This document shows, in pieces, positions 29,129 to 43,440 of a stretch of DNA of 64,000 bases; the first letter of the stretch is position 1; each line of letters begins with the position of its first letter. The stretch comes from Eremophila alpestris peregrina (taxonomy: Eukaryota > Chordata > Aves > Passeriformes > Alaudidae), in NCBI GenBank assembly GCA_009792885.1, contig WMCF01000030.1:8425684-8489683 (forward strand), in the 5' to 3' direction. The notes beneath the pieces were generated by a model. It saw nothing but the letters and a program-made list of their open reading frames with translations, ran no database searches and was not told the DNA's origin. The position numbers and the translations under genes were made by a program.

Positions 29129-30718
29129 GTAAGCTTGTGTCCTTAGCTGGAACACCAAATGGATTTCAGCCCATAAGCTACTGAGCAACTAAATTTGCCA
29201 AGATTTGGCAAGTTAATGACTTTCATTCACTGTTATTTATGTACATATTATGTGGTGTTAAACTCCTCCTTAAACACTGACTCTTTATGGAAGATGTGGA
29301 GAGAGGCAGCCTATTGATGGGAGCAAAGCCCAAGGCAGTGTATTCTGTGAGTGCTGCTGTGCTGTGATGGGTCAGGACACTGCCATGTCCTCCTGAAGTG
29401 CAGAGCCCAAAGGAGGCTGCCAGCCCTGCTGCCCTGCCTTTGGTGTGTGCTCCTCAGTGCATGTGCTGTGCCACTTGTGCTGTGAGGAGCGGGTGACATG
29501 GGAAGCTTTGGGAAAAGCATTTTCCCACTCTGAAGGTATTTGAGGTCTCAAGCATTTCATAAGTGGCTTGCATAGAGAGTACTTTCAGTTAGTTATTAGT
29601 GAATAGGAGAAGCAGTTTATCAAAATAGAACACACTTTTGGCGTGAAAACTTTTTGTTTTGTCATTTTGACTTGGGACTTCTAACTTGAGTTAAAAATAA
29701 TTTTCATTAAATATTTTTGACAGAAGTGCCAATGTTAAAGTAGACTAAATCTAATTTCTGAAAAAAAAATCCAACCAAGAAATCTGAACAACATAATCTT
29801 TGGTGGTAATTTCCTACTCTGGTGTATCAGAACTTTCTAGTTAATTACTTTTATCAGATTATACCAGCCAGTGGTATAACTTAATGTGAGAATTCATTAG
29901 AATAAAAAAATAAATTGATGCAACAGAGAAAATGCCAAAAATTTGAGCTTGACAGGTATGATGATCCAGTCCATAAATATAAGGACTGTTTGAGACTGTC
30001 TCAAATGAGGACAGTCTTTTGTGAAATAGCTCTGATGAGTAAGAGAGGTACAAAAGCATGGTTTTCATCTTTTGTTTTAGAAGGTATTTTTGATAGAAAA
30101 AATTATAGGAACCTGAAGCTCTTTCACAATGGATAATTTTTATCCTCAACAATAGCTACTCCCAGAAGCTCTCACCAATTTTTTTTAGCATTTAAGCTAA
30201 TAAATGCAAAATAAAATACATTCACTACTACCGTAAATCATGTTGATGTTCAGCAGTTCCAACTTGTGCTGGCTATTCCAGTAAAAGCACTTGTTAGCAG
30301 AGGTTACTTCACTTGTTCCCGTCAGAGAAAGGGAGATCTTCAGGGTTGAGAAGTTTTATAGACACTGCAGGATCTGCCAAGACAGCAAGTCTTAATTACT
30401 AGGAAAAGCTTATGACCAAGTAGAAAGATTCCCTCTCTTGGTGCATTTTGATTTTATGACAGTAATTTTCTCAGAATCTGTGAATTCTGATCTATCTTTT
30501 AAAATGGCAGAAGGTTTGGTGCAGAAATACCCTCATGAGACACACAGTTGTGTCATTCTTGTTACTCAAATCACATCACTCTCTACTACGCTCTGAAAGC
30601 AGGTTGCAGTGAGTTGGGACCATTCTCTTCTACTGTGACAGCAGTGAGAAGACAAAAGGAAATGGCCTTAGGATGGGAAAATCAGATTAGATATTACGAA
30701 AAAAAAAAAAATCACCAT

Positions 30719-30905
30719 TAAGGGTGGCTAGGCATTGGAATTGGTTGCCCAGGGAGGTGGTGGAGTCACCATCCCTGTAAGTGTTGGAGGCACCTGGATC
30801 TGGTGCTGGGTGTTATGTTTTAGTGGTTCAGAAGTTACCATGGCTGGGTGGGCAGTTGGACTGGATCTTTTAAAGGCCTCTTCCATCCTTGATGATTCTA
30901 TGATT
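30719..30905 (+). mobile_element. CR1 LINE 3' end, sense
   Basis: It reads GGCATTGGAATTGGTTGCCC, then GGAGGTGGTGGAGTCACCAT, GACTGGATCTTTTAAAGG and ends with the typical GATTCTATGATTC tail. It is 5'-truncated, as usual for CR1, and in the same orientation as SHROOM2. An open frame over it is not a gene. Confidence 0.9.
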
Positions 30906-33900
30906 CACTTCATGCATGTGATTTTGGAGAACTTTGCTACAGCTAATCAAGTGCTGATTTGCTGCTGGGGATTTGTGGCCTTTCTCTGCAGGCAGCAGAG
31001 GCCCATTGCTATACATGCCCTTGAGCACTTGGGTGCAGAACTGATGGATTTTCATCAGTCCTTTATCATCCTTCCCCTCTTTCCTTCCTTAGCATGTATG
31101 CAATGGTCAAAAACAAGCTAGCTGTTCTAGCCAAGAGGCTGAAACAGTGGCTGTTGTTAGAGAAAACATTATTGTCTGAAATTCATTAAGAACTTCCATA
31201 GCTTCCAAAAGAGGCAATAGCCCTTTGGGTCATTGACAAACCTGCATAATATTAGATAAAGTTTCATAAAACTTACTGAATGAAACTAGCTGGGGCTTTT
31301 GTCTTGGTTTTTCAACTTTGCTCTTTCTCTTGGAAAGTTGCCTCAGGACATCAGTCCTTTGGCGGTCAGAAACCTTTTAACTTCCAGTCTCATTTTATTC
31401 TTGGCCAGCTTGTTCTCATGCACTGCTGTCACTGTGCTGAAATAACTTTTCCTGTTGGAAGTTCAAATGATGCAGGTTTTTCTAAAAGCCTTGTTGCATG
31501 CTTTCTTTCAGAAGTTATGGTTTGAATAACAGTATTAGTTTTGTTTTGTTTGCCCTAAATCTTCGGCTGAATTTTTATGAGTACTTTAAAACAGCCGTGT
31601 CTTTAAGCAAACCAGTTGTTTAGTCTTTGTGTGAGCACTCCTGCAGGCCTGGATTGAATTGGATCAGGGAACTGATCTGACTACAAAATTACTTGAGTAA
31701 GTAGGTTTTCAGCTGGGTAGGACCACCACTTTTCAGAGGTAGTCTGCATTTTAATCAATTGCAGCAATCTTGAAATAGCTGTTTTAGCATTTTTAGGCTA
31801 TTTTGGTCTTAAGTTCCACACCTAATGTTCCCTTGGGAGATTGGGAATAGTCCCACAATTCTCTTTCATTGGGTTACATGTAAGATGAAGTATTCATCTG
31901 CAAGTCATCTTAGCACCTTTGCTTGCCCTGTGGTCTTTGTCTAGCATTGTGATGTCTCTGTAGCATTGCTTAAACATTTTATTCTCTGTGGGTGTCAGTG
32001 TGATAATCTGAAGCACAGAATAGACAGAAGGTTTGAAGTTCAACTCAGTCCTGAAGCTTCAAGAGAATCTTTGTTTTAATCATGTTCTTGCTATCTGTGA
32101 GGGTTAATGTGCATAGCCAAGATCTAGATTTTATGTGGAAAACATTTTTCCTTGGGGTCATTTGTCTTATCTATTTGTATACTGATCCAGAAGCAAACTT
32201 TTAAAACCTATTGTGTTATGAAACAATTACTTCTTAACAAGATTCTTCTGGAAAGTAGAGAACTTTCCTTGCTATAATGTCAGTATAATTAATTGAGCAA
32301 AATCACATTTTGTCGCTGCTGAGAAGCGTGTCCCTGTGAAATTTCTTCTCAAAGCAGTGGAGCTACAGCCTGATCCTATGTTGATCTAACTGTATGTAGG
32401 AAACAGTAGGACATACTATTGTCTGTTCAGAAGTCGAATGTACCTGGAGCAAAGACCAAGGGAAAATGTTTTAGCGAGCTTAATGTGTTTTATTCACAAC
32501 AATTTGTGTCTGTGACAGAGGTTTCCTAGGGACTTATGTTGTTCTGCAGTGGTAGCTGGCTTCCAAAAAAATTTATATTTACCTGCTACTTTGAAAGAAT
32601 GTGACTTTTGACTCACACAGGGAAAAGAACACAGGTTTCTAATAAAACTGTCTGCAGCACCAAATACTCAGCATAAATGTGTTGGCTATCAGCATATATA
32701 CTTTGCTGTTTTTTCTGGAAATATTGCATAGTTGTGGTCTAATCCAAGTCAGGACTGGGCAGCTGGCTCAACAACAAACATGATGTTTAAGTGGCTTACA
32801 CATATAAACGGTAGAACAAGTGTGATGTACTTTTGGTCCTGGATTAAAACAGGACTCAGGAGGCTTCTTATTATTTTCTCAAGTGAATTTGTAGAAGCAA
32901 TACATCTTAATTGCATGCTAGTTCTTCAGTGTGGTACTGAGTCATTTCTTGAGAAAATTCCTTTCCTAGGAAAATGGCAAGCAGACTGTGTTTAGGACAT
33001 TTCTTACAGGAATTACATGTGAATTTCTTTTGTTTGGAAACGGTGTGCATATCTACATAGCAAAGAAATTGGTCTGAGTGTTGATACTGCATGTTGATGT
33101 TGAGGTGATTGCCATTTTCTGTGCATTTTAATAATTTTGCATACACTTCTAACTTAAATTCCTTTCTACTTATTACATACCACTTTCATTCTTTTGCACA
33201 TGCTAGACATAAGCATATATCACAAGTCCATAGTGAGAGTAATTTTTCACTATGCATGAGACATATGAAACTGTTAAAAATAGGTGAGGCTTTCATGTGT
33301 GATTTATTAAAGGCAGGGTGAGATTTTCACCTCTGGAATCACCCTAAGAAGTTACATGGGTTGTCCTCTTGGTGCTTGAATGGTCTGTTAGCAGCAGTTG
33401 AAATGGATGGGTGAGGGAAGGAGCAGCCTCTTTTCTACAGGGTCTGCTAGTGCTGAGAAGCTGGACTTTTGTTTGACTTGGCCAACTCTGCAGGTACTGC
33501 CAGTGCCTGAGAACGAGCTCTAAAGTTCTGGAATTTGGCCACATTGTGTACATATATGGGTACATTGTTGGGTTTTTTTTGTAGCATTTTGGTGTTGTGC
33601 CCTCATGTTGCCAAAGTGCAAGCTCTTTCTGCAATGCTGAGGAAGTCCCTTGTTAAAGGAGAGGGAAGGAGAGTGTGGAGCAAACAGACTTGTCATCTAC
33701 AGAAGTGTAGTATGAATGCTGACATGACTGTGCAAAATCCTAACAAGGGAAGTGACTTTGATGATACTTGTGCTATAAACACCTAGACATGCAAAGTTAG
33801 GGTTATTTTTATTTGCATGGCACTTCATGAAGACAGCCAACTCTTAATTAAAGCACAGAAGAAAGAATTTTTAATGAATGTCTTGAGGGCTCCAGGATTG

Positions 33901-36900
33901 TACAGTACTGTTTCAGACACCTGAGACCTGAGCAGAAATCTGTGAATAAAAATCTGGACCGTCATTTGCAACGTTCAGATCACTGAAATTTGGCACAATC
34001 TGAGCAGAAACCTTCTGAACACCACCAGTGACCTTTCTGTAATGGATTTTGTGTAATTTAGCAAGGAGATCTAGTCTTACCTCTTTATGACCCATGGAGT
34101 AGCTACCTATGTACTTCATGGCTCCTTGTAGCTGCAGAAATACTCTGTGAAACTTGAGAATATCAGTTGTGAGATGACTTGGAAAATTGAGGAATTTTTT
34201 TTTCCTGTACAATTATGAGATACAGATGGAGGACTGTGGATTCTGTCTTTTACCTGTGTTTGGCCTTGATACTTCTAGTTTTGTAGAAACCAAAATGGTG
34301 TAGGAAATAATCTGCAAAATTGCATGTATTTTTCTACTTTTAAACATTTAGTATACTATTTTGTCCATGGTTATGGCTAAGCATTGTGCAATAAACCAAA
34401 TGCACTTGTGGACAACCACGGCTGATTACAAGTGAAATCTATTTTGTCTTTCAGTTAGATTTAATTTCTTCTGGAACTGGGGTTTGTTATGGCAAAACAA
34501 ATAGCAGTGGTTTCTCTCTTGTTGTCCAGTAGCCCATAATTCCTCCTTTTTAAAGATTGACCTTGGCCTTAACTGATCAAGAATGGATTTCTTTTAATTT
34601 TTTTTTTAACTTACTGTATTTTCAACCAGACTTTGGAAGTATGTAGGAAACTGTAGTAGGGCTTTCCAGGGCTGTATCTTCATACATGTACCATTGCTGT
34701 AAGAAGTGTGCAGGTGTGACAGCCCCTTGCCACCCATGTTTCTTGGAAGTGACAGCTGTGTAACAGGATGTGCCACTGCAGATCTTTGGGAGTGGGTATT
34801 TTAAACAGATGCACACAGCTTTCAAGTTCAAGGTATGAACATTTTTATGCAGCTGGTGGAAGGGCTGGGCTCTTTTAAACTCCCACTTGGCAAATTCACT
34901 TGAGAAGTGGGTTAGTATATTGCTGTGGGCCCCCTCTTTTGCTCTGAGCAGGATGGCCAGGTGTAAATGTGTATGGCCACATACACTGCTCCCAGCCAGG
35001 TCTGGTGATGGAGAGGGGAGTAAGCCATATGTTTCAGGATATCCTACATGGCATGACCAGGCTAGGGCACCTTTTTTTCTCCTTTGCTGCTGCCAGTGAG
35101 CTGCCATGGCTCACAGTGGGGTGGCAGGAGCCAGATGGGCACAGGCATGGTGCATCATGCAAACTGCACAGCACCTACAGGCCCAGCTCAGGAGAACCTT
35201 GGGTTGGATGTCCTACACTTGAAGGAATACGTAGTAATTCCAGCAGGATCTTTCTATGAAGGAATGTTTAATGGAGCATCTGCCAAATAAAGCACCCTGT
35301 GCACACATGCTCAGTGGGGACACACAGAGTAGGCCAGCCCACGTGGAGCCTTCCACCTTCTCCAAGGGCAAACACAGGGCTGGCTGGGCCTCCACTGTGC
35401 TCCTCATCCTTCAACTGTGATCCTGCACTGTGATGGAAAGGGAATGGACATGACTGAAGGAGGAACACACACTTCTGTCTTATATTTTCAGCAAATTCTA
35501 CCTTAGAAAAACCCTGATGAGGACCATTTTCCCTGGTTGCATTACAGTCACTTAACCCAACACATGAACAGTGTGAATCCACACTCCCTTTGCTGTAACC
35601 CTAGCAATACCACCCAGGATGCTTCCCGTGCCAACTGCCTCTTTGGTGGGGCATACATCTAAAAAGCACTTTTATTTCTTAATTTTCTGCCCACCTCACC
35701 TGCTTCTTAGTTGCATTAACATAATTTGATTCATGCTGTTACACTGATGCATGTTTGAGGTGATGGTAAGCTTTTGTTCCTCCAGTTGGTGGTGTACTGT
35801 CCCTGGTTTCAAAGAGCAAGTTGTTGTCTTGTGATTTTGGATGTTTGTCTTACACAGCTGCCAGGCTTCTCTCAAATACTCTTGTCATGACTGATATGTT
35901 TTCATTTTGTGGCAACTTCCATAATTTTTTTCTTTGCAAATCTAAAAAAATCTGCTCTGTAGAGCTTAAATAACAGAAAGCCAAAATTACAACAGATGTC
36001 ACAATAATTTACCGAGGCAACTCTGTTAGGGCAGTGTTTGGGCTACTAGGAAGGTCATAGACATTTCCTTATAGGTAAAAGGAATATTCTGTAATTTGAA
36101 TATGCTTGTTCAAAATGCTGCTTGTGGCAGTGCTATTCAGTTTTTTCAAGTAATTACCAAAATTGGGCAACATGGCTTTTTTGTGGAGTGGGATATCCAT
36201 CAAACAGTAACAACCTGTGAGTCATGACTGGGTTTTAGTAGTGGGTTTTTTTCCTTCAATCATGCATGCACTTGTCAAAATGGTTAATTTTGAGCATGAG
36301 TAGTCTCATCCAATTTAGTAAGAGCACTCGCATGACTGAAGATAAAAAAAGTATACAAGTGCTTACAGGATCTAACCATAGCTTTTTACAAGGTGGTACA
36401 TTGGAGTTATTCTGAAAACTGCCTTCCACTAGTGAATTTCAGTGTAGGTGCTGGAAACTAGTATGTAGCCCCTTGGGTGAGAGAGGGAAAAACAAATGAG
36501 CCTTCTAAACTTTGGGGATCTGAAGACTTACTCATTTCACATAAAACTTCTGCACACACACAGATAATTTTTTTAATGTGTTTGATTATACTGGAGATAT
36601 CTTCAGACTCCTGACTGAAACAGAATTATAAACCCACCCATTAAAGACCAAATGAATAATCTTTTTATGTCAGAGATGATCTTTGCATATTGAAGGCATG
36701 CTTCTGTGTATGTTCTGTATGTTTTGAAATAATGTTTTGGGATTGCTTTTAAGCACTTAAGAGTGTTGGGTTTTTTAACACTAGTCAAGGATGTTGAAAT
36801 GCACGTCTCCATTTTCAGGAGAGAAGGAATAATACTCCTATTTCAGTGTGTTAGCGTTTTCTTCTTGTGAAAATTTTATTTAGGTTACATATTTTACATC

Positions 36901-37874
36901 CTGAGGATTAAATGATTGACAGGTTGGAGAACTTTGCACTTCTTACGTGTTTCAGCATCAAGTATCTACTGTATTGAGTGTAGAGATTTTATGCTCTACT
37001 TGCTCAAGTAACTACATGTAACACCTTCCAATTTGAAAAGATTATAAAGAAGTTTTAAAGTCATTTCTGAATCCAGCCCTTAATTTCAGAAATGTGACCA
37101 CTTCAAAGAAGGGCAGGATTGCACGTGTGTTGCAGATTTAGTTACTGAATAACTGAAGAAATTTGCATCTTATCTGTTACCCAAGAAACCCAGGGTATTT
37201 TATGGTTGAGTCTACTGAATCTGCATAATACTGGATCACCTGGCAAAACAAAGTCTGGCACAGAGTCACAGCTGCCACACTGCTGAGTTATACAGCCCTT
37301 GTGCTTTTAGTCCAGCTTCACGCTGAGTGCAGAGGAAGGAGAGAATGACAAAAGCCGAAATTTGGGGAAATTTCTGCTGGGTTGCAGTCAAAACCATCGT
37401 CAGTTCTTTGATCTGACTCATGGAGCAGCCTTGCCAGCAGGTGGGCAGCTGAACCAGGGCTGGCATCAGATGGGGAATAAAGCACTCTGGGGGATGGTAA
37501 CTGGTCTAGCTTAGGTCATGTCAGAGTAAAGTAGCTTTCTCAGGTAAAACCTGAACCACACCAGCTTGTGGCACAGTTCTTTGTGGAGGCTTTGTAATTT
37601 GCATCATGTGGCTGTAGTGTTTTAACCAAGATCGAGACAAAATAGGGCTGGGCTGTCTCCTGAAATGCCCTGGGACAAGAGGAATTAATTCCCTTTCCCC
37701 ACCCCTGTTTTTGGGTCACCTTGGACATGGTGAGGTAAACTACTGCTGAAATCGGTGTGGGAAAACACCACACCTGTGTAGAAAGACCAGTATTTGCAAT
37801 GTGGTTTCTGAGGAAGCTCAAGTCATTTGGGATGGCTATTGAAGGGTAAGCTTATTGTGGTGAGTGGCTGGGAG

Positions 37875-38308
37875 NNNNNNNNNNNNNNNNNNNNNNNNNN
37901 NNNNNNNNNNNNNNNNNNNNNNNNNNNNNNNNNNNNNNNNNNNNNNNNNNNNNNNNNNNNNNNNNNNNNNNNNNNNNNNNNNNNNNNNNNNNNNNNNNNN
38001 NNNNNNNNNNNNNNNNNNNNNNNNNNNNNNNNNNNNNNNNNNNNNNNNNNNNNNNNNNNNNNNNNNNNNNNNNNNNNNNNNNNNNNNNNNNNNNNNNNNN
38101 NNNNNNNNNNNNNNNNNNNNNNNNNNNNNNNNNNNNNNNNNNNNNNNNNNNNNNNNNNNNNNNNNNNNNNNNNNNNNNNNNNNNNNNNNNNNNNNNNNNN
38201 NNNNNNNNNNNNNNNNNNNNNNNNNNNNNNNNNNNNNNNNNNNNNNNNNNNNNNNNNNNNNNNNNNNNNNNNNNNNNNNNNNNNNNNNNNNNNNNNNNNN
38301 NNNNNNNN
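37875..38308. other. Assembly gap (434 N)
   Basis: This is a run of Ns. Its right edge runs directly into a minisatellite, so the gap probably represents unresolved copies of that repeat. Open frames drawn through it have no meaning. Confidence 0.98.
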
Positions 38309-38480
38309 CTGCCCATCCTGGCAAAGATGGCAAGGGGGATGTGTCTAAAGGCTGCTCTGGCATTCACTCTGCCTATCCTGGCAAAGATGGCAGGGGGGAT
38401 GTGTCTGGAGGCTGCTCTGGCATTCACTGCCCATCCTGGCAAAGATGGCAAGGGGGATGTGTCTGAAGGCTGCTCTGCTT
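38309..38480. repeat. Minisatellite, 58-60 bp unit, about 3 copies visible
   Basis: Three copies of a unit starting CTGCCCATCCTGGCAAAGAT and containing GGGGGATGTGTCT and GGCTGCTCTGG follow one another; the phrase GTGTCT recurs at 38341, 38401 and 38459 (spacing 60 and 58 bp). The copies differ by a few substitutions and a 2-bp length change. The different spacings break reading frames, so I read this as non-coding. The left end is lost in the assembly gap. Confidence 0.9.
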
Positions 38481-40473
38481 CCTGCTCCTTTGCCTCAGCC
38501 ATGGTAAGACAGCCTGAAGTCCCCCATTTTGACTCCTGCTGCTGCTGTTAGCATTAGCCCTGCCACGGGTTGTGTTTTTCTTCTGTGTTACTGGTAAATA
38601 ACACTTCTTTTGTATTTACCTTAAAGGTTAATTTCTTTAGCACTTTACATGACATGATCATTTCCAAGATACTTGAAAATAAATCCAGCCAGAACCAATT
38701 TATTCAATGTGTGAAGCATTTTATATGTTTTCTAATGATAAATACTCATTAAGAAATGTTTTATTATCCTTCTGAGGAATTCTGATAAATCATGGCAAAC
38801 ATTGAGGTAAGAGGGTGACATCAGGAGTTTAATGCTATCTAGCCATCAAAAGGTAGTGGAATCTGCAAAAAATAAGGATGAGGGAAAAGTATTTATGTAG
38901 CTTATATAATATGCAATAAATCCCAAGAGCAACACTTTTTATCTCAGACATCCAGATGTGTGTGTCTAGTTCCCTAAGGCAGAGCAAGGAAAAACAGCTC
39001 GAGAATATGAGAGCTTTATCGTGGTAGTCTATTGTGAATTCAGAAGGCAGGAAGATTTATGATGTTATACCTCATACAAATTAATACCTCTTTGTTGACA
39101 GTGTATATCTTATTTATAAATGAAATTGCTGTTCCATCCTGCTCAAGCCTGTACAGTTGGGCTAAGGAACAAGGAAAACTGAGCAAACTGTGATGATGAA
39201 ATCCTGATTTCTTCAAGTTAATGACTGAAGTCTTTAAGGGCACAAGGGTTGATAATTTGTTTGCATTTATTTATTTTCACAGACAGAAGTAGAGCATTTT
39301 GCAGGTCTCTTTAGTTTCTTTTTATGTGAAATGCTATTGATTAGGGCATGGAATAGGAAAGGAGCTGCTGTACTGTAACAAGGTCATACTCCTTCCTTTA
39401 AAAGAGGCTCTGTTGGCTGTAGTGTGGTGTTGCTGCTTGCTCCATTTTTCAGGTGCAAGATGACTGTCAAATGGGAGGTCAGGCCAACTGGTTACCTGAT
39501 ACATGGGAGGAGAAAGCAGAGAGCAGTGCTACAGGCCTTAGAGGTCTTGCCATGGTTGACAGCAAGGCCAAAAGGCAATTGTGTAGACCTTTAGTGTGAA
39601 TTTTGGCATGTGAGAATGGGTACTGAAGGTAGAATATGCTGCTTTGCTGAAATTTTAGGGATTTCCATAGATACCCATATAATAGAATTCTGTCAATAAC
39701 TTGTCTGTCAAAGTACTGGTTCAATTTGCCATTGTAAGAGCATCTGATTATTAATAGGTTGCTTTCATTATTACTTTTCTCTTTTAGAGCCTCTCCTTCC
39801 CCCTGGAAGTCCATAAGTTAAGCATGTGTTTATATTTTTATTTTATTATTTTTAAGTTCTAGGTCACTTCTTTTCTGGGGATACTTTTTGGAAGTCGTTT
39901 CCTTTTATGATAAGATACTAGGAGCTGAAATTGCAAAAACAGGAACTCCTTCTGTTTTGCATGGACAAGAGTGCTGCAGTTCCATTTGCTGCTTCCAGAA
40001 AAATAGGCTGACTTTGTTGTTACAAATTGTTGGCACTTTTCTTGTAAAGATAAGTAAGAGGGGAGTACACGGTATTCAGATATTCAGTGCACAGAGATCA
40101 TAAACAACAACAAAGCCTCAGTTTTGTTGTTTTAACTAATTGCCAACATTCAGGGAAGAAACTGGTAATATTGGAAAAGCTGTTAATTTCAGGTATTGGA
40201 GTGGGTCATTCTAAAGGTGCAAAAACAAAAACTGCTGACTAATCTCCCTTTGAAACAAAGAGAAACAGTCATTGCTCTATCCTGAATTCCACCTTCAAAA
40301 ATTGAGACACCCAGAATATTTCCTGACTTCTGAAGATCACAGCTATAGCAATTAAATGTCTGAGGTCACCTTTTAGATGTGCAAATAAGACTGCCTAAGC
40401 AGAATCTTCATTTTTTTATTACTCTGAATAGCTTAAAGTCTGATTTCTCCCTATGACTGAATCCTTTGCTGGT

Positions 40474-40490
40474 GGCGCTCTCTTGTGGCC
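40474..40490 (-). promoter_or_regulatory. Weak CTCF-like motif
   Basis: The segment GGCGCTCTCTTGTGGCC resembles the reverse complement of the CTCF core but departs from consensus at about two positions. It is opposite in orientation to the better motif at 51745. It stands out in otherwise CpG-poor intron, but on sequence alone it is weak. Confidence 0.15.
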
Positions 40491-43440
40491 CTAGGACACA
40501 ACAGTCTGTGTTGGATAAGCGTTCCTAAATTAAATGTAGTAATACATATTTTAATAATGCAGGAAGGTCAGTCTAGGCAAAAAAACTCCCAGGTGTGTTT
40601 CCCAGAAGATCTCAAAGGGACAGGCATATTGAACATTCAGGGTTTTACCTCTTTTTTTTTTTTTTTTTGATGTGTTTTTGGTGAAAAGCCATATGCCTGT
40701 GGACAGACAGCAGGGAGGCTTGGAGGGGAATGAAATCTGCCTTGGCAGCCAGTCAGGTGGAGGAGAGACAGGGATGGGCACATTCATTAACTGGCTTGAT
40801 TGCAGATGCTGCTGTTTCTGTGCTGCTGCCCTTGGTGATGAGCAAGTTACTTCCCACAGCTTTGGTGATAAAAAAAGAATGAAGAAAAATGATTTTGGAA
40901 ACTTGAAAACTTTTCACCCTGAATCTGTTTTCTCATTCTGGGGGATGGGAAAGGAGAAGGTGGGGGGTTAACTCTTGACCTATTCTGTTTTTTAATACAA
41001 AGTTTTTAGCTGATGTTTTACTTTTCAGTAAGGAGGCAAAGCCTTCTGGAAGCTCAGATTGTGATGTGCAGGGGTTTCCTCTTTCAAGAGCAGTTGCTAA
41101 TGAGCAGTTGTTTGGTACTACATAGACTGGATACTATTGGGATTGTGCATCCAGTGTCATAGCTTTATGAGCATTTTGCATTATTAATACCCAGTGTGTG
41201 ATGTTGGATGTAGGCTCCTTTTCCTTCTATACTGTAACTGGAGTAATGATTCCAGGTTGTTTACTTAGTTGTACTCTCTTAGAGAGGCAGCTTTACACTT
41301 GAGATAAGGCTTTGAATGAGGGGGTCTTGGCCCTTGACTGAAAAGTCTGTTTTTCTGTAGGCTGAACTCCTGTGCATAGCATTTTTCTGATCACCCACCT
41401 TCATTCATCTTTGGACCCTATATGTCACATAAGCACTGTGATAATCCTAGTTATTTCAGGAATATTTTTTAAATTTCAATTAGTATTCTGGGACAGTTTT
41501 CATAGCAATTATGTGACTGTTTATAGCTGTTTTCCAGCAAATGTACTGCCATGCCCAGCAGTCTTTGAAGTGAAGGTAAGATGAGCTTGTTTGCTGTTTT
41601 GGCTGCAGTCTAGCAGGACAGCTCAGCAGTATCTGATTGCAGATTAAGACTGAAAAGAGGCTTTTTAAAGCAAATTAAAAATCCTATTAGTCAACTGTAT
41701 TTTGAGGCTCAGGTTTTCCTTTTCTTTAAAATTAAGGAAATACTTATTTCTCCTCATCTCTTACCTCTGTATCAATGCAATTCTCATTATTTTTCTAGAC
41801 AGCAGATTCAATAAAAATGTAATTAATTCTTCTGTGTTATGTAGAGTGAGGATAGACTTGCTGCTGGAAATTCAGGAAAAAAAAGTTATTTTTTCCCACT
41901 TGATTTTTACTTCTATGTTTTTCCAAATAAGTAACCAAGAATAATACTTGTCAGGTCTGTATCCTCATTAGCACGGCAATAACTCTATGGCTGTTAGACT
42001 CATTCTGAAACATTGTTAGAAAAGCGAGCCATTAAGTCAGTCTGCCCTTCTCTGGACTGAGTATGCACATGCACACACAGGCATGTGTATTAATGTTAAT
42101 AAGCAAGGCAGCATGCTAGGTTTAGCCTACCTTTATTGAAGGATACTTCCAGAAAAACCTCATTATATTAGGTTTAACATCTGTGAGTAATATACTATAG
42201 TCTCACCTTTATATGAAGTGCAATTGTTCTTTAATAGAATATATCAGTCTGGCTGAGAAAGTTGTAGCCAGACGTCATCTGACTTTCCATCAAGTTCGCA
42301 CAGCTGAGCTATTGGATTTCTTTTTAATTTGTAATTCTGTCATATGCTGTCTTAACTGTATTTCTTATTAAAATCCAAATATGTGTGCATGCATAAAATG
42401 AGACCACTTCTTGCCTTTTAGCTGACCTCCTTCCTGAAGCTTGAATATTTCTGTAAATCCATAGAACTTCCAGCTGTTCCTTTACAACTGTATATGCATC
42501 CTGCTTTGACCTGTGGAAAGCCACTCATTTTACACATATAGGGTGGGGGTCAGTCAGTTGGTAAGGATGCTGTGGTGCAGTCTGCTCTGTTATAGAACAG
42601 AACCAATAAAAATGTATAGTTGTTGCTTAGTGTGATGGGTCAGTGAACCTAAGGAAAACATGATTGTGGCACACAGGCCCGTGTGTAAGAAGAAAGTTTA
42701 TCTTTGCTCTGCTGTGCCGATCCTTAAGGGTACAGCATAATTAATCTTCTTCATTTTCCCCCAAAGAAACTGTGCAGCCTGTTACTGTATCCTTTATATC
42801 CTCAGGTATAATGATGGTCAGCAACCCTCAAGCAAGCTTACATGTGCAAATCTGGCTAGCAGAAGGGGATTAATTGTGTGATTATGGAATAAAGCTTATT
42901 TTTTCAGAAGACTTTTAAAATAAATTGTCCTTTGAAGGAACTCCCCAGAATTTGTAACATCAATCTCCCTGGGGGATGGAAGAATGTACCTGTCACTTTT
43001 TTCTGGAGATGATTTCCAGTGCCTGCATACTGACGTGGTTTATTTCTAGGGATGTAACAGGATGCCTCTCTTTTAGGGGAATGCTGCTCCCTGAGAAGAC
43101 TGCTTGTTTTTCAAGTGTAGGAAAAATATCTGTAATTCTCCACTACCATTGATACCACTCCATCAGCCCTTAAGAGATTTTCTTTTAGCTCTGTCATCTC
43201 ACAGGTGACATTAACTTCTTTACAATGCAGTGCCCCAGACCCATCTATTTACCTGCCCATGTATTTGCTTAGGAGGTTGGAAAAAGAAAAAGAACAGATC
43301 AAACAAACAGTTTCAGCAGCATAATGTCAGTGCGTTTTTCATGCGCCGTGTCTAAACACTACTTCAAACGAAATCTAAAAATCCCCCTCTTTCCTCCTCC
43401 GTCAGGAAGTGTCCTCTGGTTTCATTTTTTGGGCTTTGCT

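Noticed and set aside
30735..31121. A 128-codon + strand open frame
   Set aside because: Its first half is a CR1 3' end and the rest has no recognisable domain.
34622..35107. A 161-codon minus-strand frame
   Set aside because: There is no domain, no plausible splice partners and no CpG island; likely a chance frame in a slightly GC-richer block.
38309..38480. Collagen-like PGKDGKGD peptide repeats in the frame over the minisatellite
   Set aside because: The repeat spacing varies between 58 and 60 bp, which breaks the frame, and the left part of the open frame is assembly N; there is no splice or gene context.
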